Assembly: GCA_032433765.1 (NCBI GenBank)
Contig: JAVIAB010000024.1
Location: 13,162,578 to 13,226,577, forward strand
Reading direction: 5' to 3'
DNA: 64,000 nt
Source of the DNA: Megaustenia siamemsis
Taxonomy: Eukaryota; Mollusca; Gastropoda; Stylommatophora; Ariophantidae
A program made the translations under genes and the position numbers. Shown here piece after piece: positions 30,845 to 41,408 of the stretch. The number at the start of each line of letters is the position of its first letter. Within the stretch, counting starts at the first letter, position 1. The notes under the pieces are model-generated. The model had not been told where the DNA came from and made no database searches. It saw only the letters and a list, made by a program, of their open reading frames with translations.

Positions 30845-31757
30845 TGTCTACTTTCATTCCCCATCGGCTACTAAAAGGTTAAGGGCATAAAAGGGTGAGT
30901 GTGTGAGATATTGAATGATTGTCTGATTGGGAAAATGATTGTATAGGAGAGAGAATGTGTGAGATATTGAATGATTGTCTGATTGGGAAAATGATTGTAT
31001 AGGAGAGAGAATGTGTGAGATATTGAATGATTGCCTGATTGGGAAAATGATTGTATAGGAGAGAGAATGTGTGAGATATTGAATGACTGTCTGATTGGGA
31101 AAATGATTGTATAGGAGAGAAAATGTGTGAGATATTGAATGATTGTCTGATTGGGAAAATGATTGTATAGGAGAGAAAATGTGTGAGATATTGAATGATT
31201 GTCTGATTGGGAAAATGATTGTATAGGAGAGAAAATGTGTGAGATATTGAATGATTGTCTGATTGGGAAAATGATTGTATAGGAGAGAGAATGTGTGAGA
31301 TATTGAATGATTGTCTGATTGGGAAAATGATTGTATAGGAGAGAAAATGTGTGAGATATTGAATGATTGTCTGATTGGGAAAATGATTGTATAGAAGAGA
31401 AAATGTGTGAGATATTGAATGATTGTCTGATTGGGAAAATGATTGTATAGGAGAGAAAATGTGTGAGATATTGAATGATTGTCTGATTGGGAAAATGATT
31501 GTATAGGAGAGAGAATGTGTGAGATATTGAATGATTGTCTGATTGGGAAAATGATTGTATAGGAGAGAAAATGTGTGAGATATTGAATGATTGTCTGATT
31601 AGGGAAATGGTTGTATAGGAGAGAGAATGTGTGAGATATTGAATGATTGTCTGATTGGGAAAATGATTGTATAGGAGAGAGAATGTGTGAGATATTGAAT
31701 GATAATCTGATTGGGAAAATGATTGTATAGGAGAGAGAATGTGTGAGATAATGAATG
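30845..31757. repeat. 56-bp minisatellite (array 2), ~15 copies, with shared flank
   Basis: Unit GTGTGAGATATTGAATGATT + GTCTGATTGGGAAAATGATT + GTATAGGAGAGAGAAT, from about 30895. Same period and clear homology to array 1 at 26.1-27.4 kb; the flank TGTTGTCTACTTTCATTCCC + CATCGGCTACTAAAAGG also matches. Units here are far more homogeneous. The minus-strand 307-codon frame is an artefact. Confidence 0.94.
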
Positions 31758-32215
31758 AATCTTCTTTCCTTCCTCATGTGCCTTTCAGCGTCGAGGGATG
31801 ATATAATTTACGGTCATTTGCTCTTCTGTTCGCCTCTGCTGCTGTTATGTTTCCTAGTGCTTCTAATATTCCGATCTATCTATTTCATGCTCGACCCATG
31901 AGTCTGGTGTTCTCGCAACGTTTATTGGGGGCTCGTTGTGTTGTGTCTTGATCTCTCTGCCTTGTCACGTGGCCAAATCATTTTATCTGTTGTTTCTTTA
32001 TATATTCTATGACGGGGGTTATTTCCAGCTTTTTTCTCAGTTCTTAATTTTTGATCTTGTTTCTCAGACTGTTTCCTGTCACTCGTCTAACACATTTCAT
32101 CTCAGCAGAAGTTGTTTTTCACATTGTTCGTGCATCTATAGTCCAGAACTGACACTGGAAGCACAGTGTTGGGATGAATATTGTAGCGTGGAGTGTCAGT
32201 TTTGCCTCTAGAGTT
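31758..32215 (-). mobile_element. LINE-B relic, C-terminal end
   Basis: The minus strand carries the region from the cysteine-containing segment (TLCFQCQFWTIDARTM-like) through MKCVRRVTGNSLRNKIKN, KWFGHVTRQRDQDTTQRAPN and GRARNR down to the TCGACGCTGAAAGGC end. Frameshifts occur throughout. It starts directly at the end of array 2. Confidence 0.8.
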
Positions 32216-32842
32216 ATTTATTTGATGGGCGATAGTGATGATAGCTGTCCAATGATTTGACAAGCGTTGATGCATCTTGAGTCTATCTCTTAGAAACAAG
32301 ATAGAATATAAACGAGAGCGATTGATTACCCTTATTACTAACTCTTTCCGAACGTTTCGCCGCACAGTGCGTCACTCACAATTTAATTAGTGTGAACCGT
32401 CATCAAACAATATTCATTTTACATGTCTTGTATCATCTTGGTGTTAGTGACATGTAATTCATTGTTCAATTATCTTAAACTCCATAAATAATAATATGTT
32501 TTATGTTAGATACAGATTAATATGTAGATTTATTCTTGAAACAAAACAAAAAATTATCACTGAAGTCTCTTCTGATGCATTGATAACAAGCTTCCTTATG
32601 GAAAGAATGAAGGGAGATAAAAGAAACATGTTCATACAGATTTGACGTGTTAGGACGTATATCAAGGCACATCACTGAGTCTTTAAGACTGAGTTGTCGA
32701 ACAACGAGAGACAAGGTTATGAAATGAGCGGGTCGAGGGAACTATCGAGGGAGCGAGATATAAACCTAGACAGACCGTTTAGAAGATTGGCAGCAGTCCA
32801 TGAAGAAGTTGATGAGCTAGGCGAGGTTGTTTGCCAGTAAAA
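32216..32842. other. no recognisable feature
   Basis: Single-copy-looking sequence. Short minus-strand frames (up to 87 codons from 32365) extend into LINE-B and look fortuitous. Confidence 0.4.
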
Positions 32843-33058
32843 TATGTTGCCATTAAAGTATGTTGCGATTAAAGTATGTTGCCATTAAAGTATGTTGCCA
32901 TTAAAGTATGTTGCCATTAAAGTACGTTGCCATTAAAGTATGTTGCCATTAAAGTATGTTGCCATTAAAGTATGTTGCCATTAAAGTATGTTGCCATTAA
33001 AGTATGTTGCCATTAAAGTACGTTGCCATTAAAGTATGTTGCCTTTAAATTATGTTGC
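32843..33058. repeat. 16-bp minisatellite, ~13 copies
   Basis: Unit GTTGCCATTAAAGTAT, with rare variants (GTTGCGATT, AGTACGTT). It abuts the 5' break of a LINE-C copy. Confidence 0.94.
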
Positions 33059-33822
33059 CATAAACCTAAGATATGCTGATGATAATGTACTACTAGTAGA
33101 AAATCCTGAAGATCTACAACAATTACTTAATGAAATAAACATGACAAGCAAAAAATATGGACTAGATATGAATATCAAAAAGACTAAAACTTCTCAAAAC
33201 CCACAAGTGGATATCAAAATTGAAGGAATAGACTTGGAGACAGTTCAGAACTACAACTACCTTGGACATCCTATAACCAGTGAAAAAAATGTACAACTGA
33301 AATAATAGGAATTGCAAAAAGTAATTTTAATGTCATGAAGAACATACTAACACCAAAACAAATAACACCAGGGCTAAAACTAAGAATAGCAAAATGTTAC
33401 ATCTTCTCAATATTCCTATATGGTGCAGAAACATGGACAAGAAACCAGAACAGAGAATTGAAGCCTTTGAAATGTGGATTTATAGAAGAATAGGTAGAAT
33501 TGGATGGAAGGAAAAGAAAACAAACGACGAAGTCTTAAAACAAGTAAAAATGAAAAGAGAACTACTAAACACAATTCAAACAAGACAAATGCGATTTTGG
33601 GCCTTGTTAAAAGACACAACAACCTACTAAAAGTAATTCTGGAGGGAAAAATACAAGGTAAAAGAGGCAGATTCAGACCAAGACTAACATGGACGAGTAA
33701 CATCAAAAGATGGACAAACCATCCTATGACAACCTGCACCATCAAAGCAAGAGACAGAGAAGAATGGCGCTCCATGGCAGCCAACCTTCGTTGCGGAGAC
33801 GGCACTCGATGATGATGAAAGT
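33058..33822 (+). mobile_element. LINE-C relic, most readable copy
   Basis: Begins INLRYADDNVLLVENPEDLQ (RT motif C, YADD intact), then QLLNEINMTSKKYGLDMNIK, a deletion in the KTKTMI region, TVQNYNYLGHPITSEK, a frameshift, then SNFNVMKNILTPKQITPG, MWIYRRIGRIGWKEKKTNDE, LLNTIQTRQMRFWA, VILEGKIQGKRGRFRPRLTW, TIKARDREEWRSMAANLRCG and DGTR followed by GATGATGA. Only three or four frameshifts. Confidence 0.92.
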
Positions 33823-34224
33823 AGATTATGTTTAGAGAAATAAGCGGACCCTCTTTCTAATTTCTCACTGTCTGGCTTCCTTTAGTCCAATTAAATCCCA
33901 CCTGCCGTATTATCGATTAACTATATAATCAATAGCTACCTAAATCCTGATCACCGTTTATATCCGCCATTTTTAGATTAGTGTTTTGTTTTTCGTCCTT
34001 GGATTTCTTTACTTTTAATAGTCTGTGTTATACATGATGAAAGCTTTTTTTCCGTAACGTCGTAGTTTGTCTTGTTTTTCTATTGGTTTAGCTGTTTTAT
34101 ACCATGTTATGTTTATTTTAAAGATTAGGTTTAGCTGATAGAGTTTGGGATTGACGCCTGTGCAGTCGAGTAAGACATGCATAGAACAACCTTGAAAAAT
34201 GAAATTTACCGATGTATTTGTAAA
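33823..34224. other. no recognisable feature
   Basis: AT-rich single-copy-looking DNA between LINE-C and LINE-A2. No supported feature. Confidence 0.45.
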
Positions 34225-34650
34225 AATCCTGTGGCAAGTTATGGATGTGAATAATAGACAATAGGACAAGAAACAAGAAAATCACTTGAGTCTGTAGAAA
34301 TGTGGTTACAGAAGAATGTTGAGAATATCATGGACAGCAAAGAAGAGTAATGAAAACGTTCTGAACGAGGATAAAGCAAAAAGAGAGCTAATTTCCAATT
34401 TTAGGAAGAAACAATCATCATTTTTTGGCCATGTAATGACAAGAGAACAACTTGAATATATTGTAACAACTGGGAAAATAGAGGGACGAAGAGATAAAGG
34501 TAATCAACAACAAAAAATACCGGACAGCCTAAGAGAATGGCTTTGCAGAAGGTAAACAACAGAAATGATAAATAACTGTCGAGTTCGAAAGTTGTGGAGA
34601 GACATGATCACACACGCCAGCAGGCATGGCACCTAATGATGATGATAATG
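34225..34650 (+). mobile_element. LINE-A2 relic, C-terminal end
   Basis: SYGCE.WTIGQETRKSLESV-like start (with a stop), then an open frame 34316-34555: MLRISWTAKKSNENVLNEDK, ELISNFRKKQSSFFGHVMTR, EQLEYIVTTGKIEGRRDKGN and DSLREWLCRR. It ends ASRHGT + ATGATGATGATAATG. Same layout as the 24-kb copy. Confidence 0.88.
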
Positions 34651-34938
34651 TTCATCCAATAGATAATTATCAAGATACTTTTAATTGCATTGTGCTTCAA
34701 TAGGCAGTCGAATAGTGAAGACATATGGTATAAAGTAACGTTTAGAATGATATTTTCTACACTTAATTTATAATCTCTTCTTAGGTAGTCTCTGTGTTTG
34801 AGACTGCATTATCAGTAAGTAATGTGATCAGGAGAGAAGTCAACATGAGTAGCAAATTATTATAAAGTTAACAGTTTTAATTCAATTTTAAAATGTTGCA
34901 TTGGCCACTTTTAGCCGCTTTTTATTTAAACAATCAGG

Positions 34939-35160
34939 GAGCCGCGATAGCTCAGTGGTTAGTGAACTGGACTACAAAGGACAAGAAGTAGGGTTCGATC
35001 CCAATCGACGGTTTCCTGATTTTTTTCTGGGAAAGTATAGCGGCAATGGCGTAATACCGACCACAATACCCCAAAAATCATGTGCTGAAGGTCTGTGTGG
35101 TCACTAACACCATATTCCCTGTACGCCACTTGGCGTGACAGAGGTACTTTACTTTTTTTT
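34939..35160 (+). mobile_element. SINE1 with internal deletion, TSD
   Basis: Head and B-box (GGTTCGATCCC) are intact. The segment between GGTTTCC and GATTTTTTTCTGGG has lost ~30 bp, and a second small gap lies near GTCTGTGTGGTC. The tail is ACTTTACTTTTTTTTT. TSD: TTATTTAAACAATCAGG (34922-34938) against TTATTCAAACTATCAGG (35161-35177), 17 bp with two mismatches. Confidence 0.9.
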
Positions 35161-35194
35161 TTATTCAAACTATCAGGCACTAATACATGGGATA

Positions 35195-35890
35195 ATAGAA
35201 AAACTACACGAATACTTAGACTCAACAGCACAAGCACAAAATACAATATGAGAATCAACAAAACAGAAGTCATAAGTATCGCAAAAGAGAAACATAATAT
35301 TAACGTAACCACAGACTTAGACAAATAAAATAAATAGCATAATTTAAACATTTAGGAAGTCTAGTGACAAACGACAATTCAAACAGAGATAGACTCAAGA
35401 TGCAACAAAGCTTGTCAAATCATTGGACAGCTATCACCAATATTGTCGAACAAGGAAATAACTCTAGAGGCAAAATGGTCACTCTACAATATATTTGGCG
35501 TGCTACCAATGCCAGTCCTGGACCCTAGATGCAATAGCAACAAGAAAAATTACCACTACTGAGATGAAATGTGTTAGACAAAGGACAGGAAAGAGTCTGA
35601 GAGATAAGATCAGAAATGAAGAACTGAGAAAAAAGCTACGAGTCCCTGCCATAGAATATATAGGCAAACACGAGACAAAATGGTTTTACTACATGATAAG
35701 ACAGAATTATCAAAACACAAGGAGCCTTCAATAAGCGTTGCTAGAAAATCAGACCCATGGGCCGACCACGAAAAAAAATGGATTTATGGAATATTAGAAG
35801 CACTAGGAAACATAACAGCAGTAGAGGCCGCAAATTATATCTCCCCTCGACGCTGAAAGGCAAATGAGGAAGTAAAGTAGGAGAAGAAAG
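35195..35890 (+). mobile_element. LINE-B relic
   Basis: Starts at KLHEYLDSTAQAQNTI-like text, then KYNMRINKTEVISIAKEKHN, a KHLGSLVTNDNS frame, IDSRCNKACQIIGQLSPI, CYQCQSWTLDAIATRKITTT, EMKCVRQRTGKSLRDKIRNE and ELRKKLRVPAIEYIGKHETK. It ends with GPTTKKNGFMEY-like and SPLDAERQMRK. The 79-codon frame at 35495-35734 is the best-preserved piece. Confidence 0.87.
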
Positions 35891-36070
35891 TCTGTTAGAG
35901 CACGACAAGACACGCATTAAGATTTCTGACACAATAAATGTATTAAGGTTTTAATTAAGTTGATTATTTTTTTTTAAATCATCACATATCTTGAGCCGCG
36001 ATAGCTCAGTGGTTGGTGAAGTGGACTACAAAAGACAATAGGTAGGGTTCGATCCCAACCGACGGCTTCC

Positions 36071-36586
36071 AGGCTCTATCTATTGACCTTTCCAACCGTA
36101 GCCGGCCCGTAGGGCGTAGACTTCTCTTCCTTCTCTTATCTAATTTTTTTATTCTAGCTGTTTTCAATTCTTTTAAAGTTATTTTATCAAATCTCGCCAT
36201 TTGTCTCTGTTCTGTGTAAGCAGCTCTATCTCATTGAGGGAGCCGATTCCTACTGCTCTTGCCTCTCTCATCAATGTTCTTCTCAGTGTCCCTCTGGGTT
36301 TTCCTCTTTTCCTCTTACCTGTTGTTTCCAACACGAGGGCTTGCTTTGCTATTCGATTATTATCTCGTCTCATCACATGTCCAACATATTACCATCGTCT
36401 TTTCTTTATTACTGAAGATATTAGTTGTTGATTGGCGATTTCTCTAATTTCCTCGTTTGTTTTGAATTCGTTCCACGCAATACCAAGTATTTTCCTTAGA
36501 CATTTATTTTCGAATGCGTTCAACTTTGTTTCTATGTCTCTTGTTGTCCAGCTTTCACGCACATACGTAAGGGTTGATAGTACATT

Positions 36587-36621
<35 letters not shown>

Positions 36622-37132
36622 AGCGATCAAGACTCAATCACAATAGGATTCCAGACTCTTTCATTAAGTCAGCTGTCTGTTTAAGTGACTCGATTTGATT
36701 TGAATAGTCTAAGTTTTGTGTTTGTGCTGATGAGTTTTGATTTCCACAACTTTTCAAGGCTTCTGAAAGACATTGCTGCTTTAGGTATTCTGATTCTAAT
36801 TTCTTTGCTTGTATCCCCTTCTCGATCAATGTGACTTCCGTAAAGTTAGTAAAGTACCCCCGTCACGCCAAGTGGCGTATAGGGAAATATGGTGTTAGTG
36901 ACCCTATATTTTACAGACCTTCAGCACATGATTTTTGGGGTAATATGGTCAGTATTACGCCCGTGCTACTTTACTTTCCCAGAAAAAAATCCGGTACCCA
37001 TTTAAGGCTGGGTGAACCCGGAAGCCGTCGGCTGGGATCGAACCCTACCCCTTGTCCGTGGTAGTCCAGTTCACTAACCACTGAGCTATCGCGGCTCCCT
37101 AATGTGACTTCCGAGATAGATCAAATGATTTG
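36071..37132 (-). mobile_element. LINE-D relic inserted in SINE1
   Basis: The minus strand reads NHLIYLGS, then (after the inner SINE1) HIDREGDTSKEIRIRIPKAA, MSFRSLEKLWKSKLISTNTK, a (GA)n-bearing interruption, ESWTTRDIETKLNAFENKCL, RKILGIAWNEFKTNEEIREI, RRDNNRIAKQALVLETTGKR and KRGKPRGTLRRTLMREARAV, ending at a GAAAGGTCAATAGATAGAG 3' terminus. The tail type (ATAG)n differs from the ATG tails of LINE-A/B/C. 5'-truncated at the YLG motif. Confidence 0.87.
36841..37100 (-). mobile_element. inner SINE1, full length, perfect 13-bp TSD
   Basis: Complete SINE1 on minus, from GAGCCGCGATAGC at 37099 down to the tail near 36841. Identical AATGTGACTTCCG flanks at 36828-36840 and 37101-37113 are LINE-D sequence. 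Removing the element restores the LINE-D reading YLGS/HIDREG. Confidence 0.97.
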
Positions 37133-37519
37133 GTTCCGGGTTCACCAAGCCTTAAATGGGTATCGGATTTCTTTCTGGGAAAGTAAAGCGGCACGGGCGT
37201 AATACTGAACACATTATACAAAAAATCATGTGCTGAAGGTCTGTAAAAATGTATGGTCACTAACACCATATTCCCTATACGTTACATGGCGTGACGGGGG
37301 TACTTTCCTTTTTTTTTTTTTTTTTTACATATCTTAGGCTGCAAAAGAAAAAGGTGACGCAGAAGCAACAGTAAATGAGGTGAGTCAAATGTTGATGTTG
37401 TATTGGTCAATCTAATTAACAGTTGACAATTGATGTAGGGAAAGCCACTCAGGTCTACAGTCACACATGATGTCACCAAATATATAGAGAGATTACACAC
37501 AAGTTAAACATAAAATATG

Positions 37520-38050
37520 ACATCCTGCCGACGTAGATGATCATGTCTCTCCGCAACTTTCGATCTCGGCAGTTATTTATCATTTCTGTTGTTGACATTT
37601 TGCCAAGCCATTCTCATAAGATCTTTTCTCTTTGCTTTCCTATATATCTTCGTCCTTCGGGTTTTCCAGTTGTTACAATATATTCCAGCTGTTCCTTTCT
37701 CATTATATGGCCAACAAAATGATGATTGTTTCTTCCTAACATTGGAAAGTAGCTCTGTTTTTGCTTTTTCCTCTTTCAGAACGTTTTCATTACTACTCTT
37801 AGCTGTCTATTGTATTCCCAACATTCTTCTGTAAAACCACATTTCTACAGACTCCAGTGATTTTCTTGTCTTTTGTCCCATTGTCCATGATTCACATCCA
37901 TATGTTAAGACGGGCTCTACATAACATTTACAAAATCTTTTTTGTTTCTATTGCCAAAAATGGATTGCACAGTATCTTCCTCATTGTTTGGGAAGCTGCT
38001 TTTGCCTGAGCCATTTTGCACCTTATCTCTGTTGTATATCTACCATCTGG
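37520..38050 (-). mobile_element. LINE-A2 relic
   Basis: The minus strand, from 38050 down, reads RYTTEIRCKMAQAKAASQTM, ILCNPFLAIETKKIL, CYVEPVLTYGCESWTMGQKT, RKSLESVEMWFYRRMLGIQ, NENVLKEEKAKTELLSNVRK and KQSSFCWPYNEKGTAG-type frameshifted text, ending at a MITYVGRM-like terminus. The tail is degraded. Confidence 0.85.
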
Positions 38051-38057
38051 TTACATT

Positions 38058-38945
38058 GACTACTTTAAAGTTAGATCTGGAGTAAGATAGGGGCGCGTAC
38101 TATTGCAGTATTGTTTATAACATTCATGGATTATATCCAGGTTATCCAACCCATCAGATACAGAGACAAACAGGCTGTGTTTCTAGACGATCAGTCACTA
38201 TTACATGGCAAAACTGATGACCTACAAGAACACTTAAATTGACTTAACATCACAGGCACAAAATACATGATGAAAATCAAATCAACAATCAACAAAACAG
38301 AATTCCTAAGTATCGGAAAAGAGAAACCGAATATTAACATAATTATATACTGCAGACAAATAAAACAAGTAGTTGCATTTAAATAGTTAGGAAGTCTAAT
38401 GACAAACGGCAATTCACAAATAATAGAAATAGACTTAAGATGCAACAAAGCTTGTCAAATCATTGGACAGCAATCAACACTATTGTACAACAAGGAAATA
38501 ACTTTGGAGTCAAAACGGACACTACAATATAATCGGTATGCTACGAATGCAAGTCGTGGACACTAGATGCAAGAACAATAAAAAAAATAACCTCTGCCGA
38601 AATTAAATGTGTTAGCCAAATGACAGGAAACAGTGTGAGAGATAAGATCAGAAATTAAGAACTAAGAAAAAAAGCAAAGAGTATGTGCCATAGAATATAT
38701 AAACAAGCAGGAGACACAATGGTTTGACCACGTTATAAGGCAGAAATATCAAAACACAAGGAGCCTTCAAAAAACTTTGCGAGAACAACAGACCCAAGGG
38801 CCGACCACGAAGAAGATGGATCGATGAGATATTAGAAACCCTTGGAAACATAACACCAGCAGAGAAAAACAGTAAAGCTAAGGACCCCAAATTATATAAC
38901 TTCATGAAAGGCAAATGAGGGAGGAAGGAAAGTAGAAGAAGAAGT
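38058..38945 (+). mobile_element. LINE-B relic with RT segment
   Basis: Begins at YFKVRSGVR.GR (motif B, QGC lost), then DYISRLSNPSDTET, a degenerate FLDDQSLLHGKTDDLQEHL (catalytic FADD changed), MKIKSTINKTEFLSIGKEK, FK.LGSLMTNGNSQ, DLRCNKACQIIGQQSTLLY, AEIKCVSQMTGNSVRDKIRN and RPKGRPRRRWIDEI-type text, ending with GGCAAATGAGGGAGGAAGG. Stops throughout. Confidence 0.86.
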
Positions 38946-39189
38946 AGAAAAGAAAGAACATTTTAAAATAATGAGTAGGAAGTGGAAACGATGTATGTTC
39001 TAAGTAGCTTTTTAAACTTTTACCTGATGTCACTTTTAGGTGAGACCTGGACGCAATTATACACTAACGGACGAGGTAGGTCAAGAGAAATATGATGTTA
39101 GTTGTAGTAGATGGGATGCTAATCTCTGAGTCTAAGGCCTTATAAAGCTATAAATAGACTGGGCACTTCCTATGACAACCGTGGAGTAT

Positions 39190-39320
39190 GGCCATCAGTT
39201 ATAGTTGTAGGTGAGACAGGTGTCTCACTTGTAGGCGAGACAGGTGTTTCAGTTGTAGGTGAAACAGGTCTCAGTTGTAGGTGAGACATGTGTCTCAATT
39301 GTAGTTGAGACAGGTTACTA
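39190..39320. repeat. ~24-bp minisatellite, about 5 copies
   Basis: Unit AGTTGTAGGTGAGACAGGTG + TCTC, with variants (GAGACATGTG, GTTGAGACAGG). A minus-strand PTTETPVSPT-like frame across it is a repeat artefact. Confidence 0.85.
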
Positions 39321-39467
39321 AAGAAAGATAATGTACCGACAACCCTCCAAAAGAACAATGACAAGAGTAACAATAGGGAAAATGACCATTTGTATTAGGG
39401 GGAAACAAGTCAACAGATATTACTTTGATCGCTCGATTTTTTAAACAAGCGATAGATAAATGTTTGT

Positions 39468-39668
39468 CACAATTTATAACATAACCAACATTTTGTCACA
39501 ATTTATAACATAACCAACATTTTGTCACAATTTATAACATAACCAACATTTTGTCACAATTTATAACATAACCAACATTTTGTCACAATTTATAACATAA
39601 CCAACATTTTGTCACAATTTATAACATAACCAATATTTTGTCACCATTTATAACATAACCAACATTTT
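39468..39668. repeat. 29-bp minisatellite, ~7 copies
   Basis: Unit AACATTTTGTCACAATTTAT + AACATAACC. Nearly identical copies; the last ones carry AATATTTT and CACCATT. Confidence 0.94.
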
Positions 39669-39904
39669 AAACTCCTTATTTCAGATTGAACATTTTAAAA
39701 CTATAGTAAGTCATGTGACGTGTAAATGACGTCATTGTTGTTACAACAAATGTTTACTTCATATTTAGGTTTTGGGAGAGAAGTTAAGACCATCATCGTC
39801 GAGCGTTTTCCCTGTTGGAAGATGGCCCACATAATCTATACTTGGATCATTTCTATACTTTTTCGTGAGGTCTGCGACCACATCAGATAATACAAGCTCG
39901 CTTA

Positions 39905-40225
39905 TATCATGAATCCGAGTGGACAGGCAAGACACTGGCCTCGAAACAGAGAGGTTCTGGGTTGTGGGTTCAAATCCCGGCAGCACCGGTTGGGATTTTT
40001 ATTTATGATTTCTCTCAACGGCAACCACGCATGGTTTCAGCACCGAGTTTTCGACTTGAAACTTCAATTACTCATGGACGGAAAAAAATATGAGTACCTC
40101 CGAAGACGGATTTATATATGCCTGTGCGACGAGGGACCTATCTGCAAAATTCTGTTCCTAATCTCTAGGGACATCATCACAGGTAATAAAGCTGGCGAGC
40201 GCAAATAAATAATAATAATAAATAT
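39905..40225 (+). mobile_element. SINE2 copy
   Basis: tRNA-like head (GAGTGGACAGGCAAGACACT, B-box-like GGGTTCAAATCCCGG), CACCGGTTGGGATTTTTATT, ACTCATGGACGGAAAAAAAT, ATCTCTAGGGACATCATCAC, then AAAGCTGGCGAGCGC and an AAT-type tail. No K-derived 5' extension, unlike the 29.8-kb copy. Confidence 0.82.
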
Positions 40226-40564
40226 CATGCGTCCAACTTTTTTTCTTTGTTTTCCGATTCCGTTTTCCCGTTACTTTGTCCTCCATTATGATGGTCCCTT
40301 GATCATTATGCTGTCCTATATAATCAAACTATTCTATTTTCTTTTTTTCAATAACCTTTAGTAACCCTTCGTTCTGTTGTTGTTGTTGTTGTTATTGTTG
40401 TTATTGTTGTTGTTATTGTTATGGAATCAGAAGCATGTGAGCTGACGCCCTTCGGCCCAATGCCATGTATTTTTATCTGCGGGTATTTCTGAGCTCTCTT
40501 GTAGTTCCGTACAAAGTGTTCCATTTATTGGGTCTTTGAGGAAGTAGAGTTGCTCTGATGTCAA
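40226..40564. other. unassigned; GTT microsatellite at 40374-40425
   Basis: Sequence on the left resembles a degenerate minus-strand LINE C-terminus (TTCCGATTCCGTTTTCCCG), but I cannot place it. A (GTT)n/(ATT) run follows. The remainder has no recognised feature. Confidence 0.4.
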
Positions 40565-40695
40565 ATGTCGAGATTTGATGAAATATCTTTAGAAGGATAG
40601 AAAACTGCTAGAATAACAATTTAGATAAGAGAAAGAGTATCTTGGTCAAAGCCCTATAGGACGGCCACGGCTCGAAAGGTCAATAGATAGATAGA
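40565..40695 (+). mobile_element. LINE-D 3' end
   Basis: Reads RFDEISL-like text and a KPYRTATARKVNR-like end, with the terminus CGAAAGGTCAATAGATAGAT + AGATT. This matches the minus-strand end of LINE-D at 36072-36190 and shows the intact (ATAG)n tail. Confidence 0.7.
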
Positions 40696-41082
40696 TTCAT
40701 TTTAAATCGCATCTGTACATAGTTCACTGTTCATAGCCACCATTTGTTGCTTTAGGAAAAATACAGGCCCTAAGTAATCAAGGTTTCTACATGAACAACG
40801 CCATCAAGTTGCCAGACTCATTCTGTAGAGGATAAACTTTCATAACGTCATCAATATTATCACACCACCAATAGGACGATTCCTGACATGCGCACACCAC
40901 CACTTCCACGTTAGAGATTGATCAATTATGGCAATAAATTTGATAATCAAGATCACAGATATGGGCCATACCAAATATGAAGCTGCAGAAATGTGTATCG
41001 CAATATGGCCAGTGACGTCACTTTTGAGATCAGGGGGAATGACGCACAAGGCATGGGTTATCCCGTAGGCAGGAACTATCTA
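40696..41082. other. no recognisable feature
   Basis: Single-copy-looking sequence. Open frames on both strands (40840-41049 minus, 40993-41214 plus) look fortuitous. Confidence 0.4.
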
Positions 41083-41408
41083 CATCAGCAGGTCAAATGT
41101 CGAGTCTTATTACATGACCTAATTGTTTCTCGAAACTTTCACCTCAACGGCAATTATAGCAAGTTCTACTCCTGCTCTACATCAGCACGTCAAATGTCGA
41201 GTCTTATTACATGACTTATTTGTTTCTCGAAACTTTCACCTGGAGGGCAATTATAGCAAGTTCTACTTCTGCTCTACATCAGCACGTCAAATGTCGAGTC
41301 TTATTACATGACTTATTTGTTTCTCGAAACTTTCACCTGGAGGGCAATTATAGCAAGTTCTACTTCTGCTCTACATCAGCACGTCAAATGTCGAGTCTTA
41401 TTACATGA
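41083..41408. repeat. 97-bp tandem repeat, ~3.4 copies
   Basis: Unit beginning CATCAGCACGTCAAATGTCG and containing TTTCTCGAAACTTTCACCTG and CAATTATAGCAAGTTCTACT. Identical ATGACTTATTTG phrases recur 97 bp apart (41211, 41308). The first unit is the most diverged. Confidence 0.93.

Larger units (their letters stand above)
35993..37326 (+). mobile_element. outer SINE1, split in two by LINE-D
   Basis: The head half is 35993-36070 (GAGCCGCGATAGCTCAGTGG ... GACGGCTTCC). The body half is 37133-37326 (GGTTCCGGGTTCACCAAGCC ... GGCGTGACGGGGGTACTTTC + poly-T). Joined, they match one full SINE1 with no missing sequence. The intervening 36071-37132 is a minus-strand LINE-D that itself carries another SINE1. 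Confidence 0.85.

Noticed and set aside
30854..31777. 307-codon minus-strand frame
   Set aside because: Repeat artefact of the second 56-bp array.
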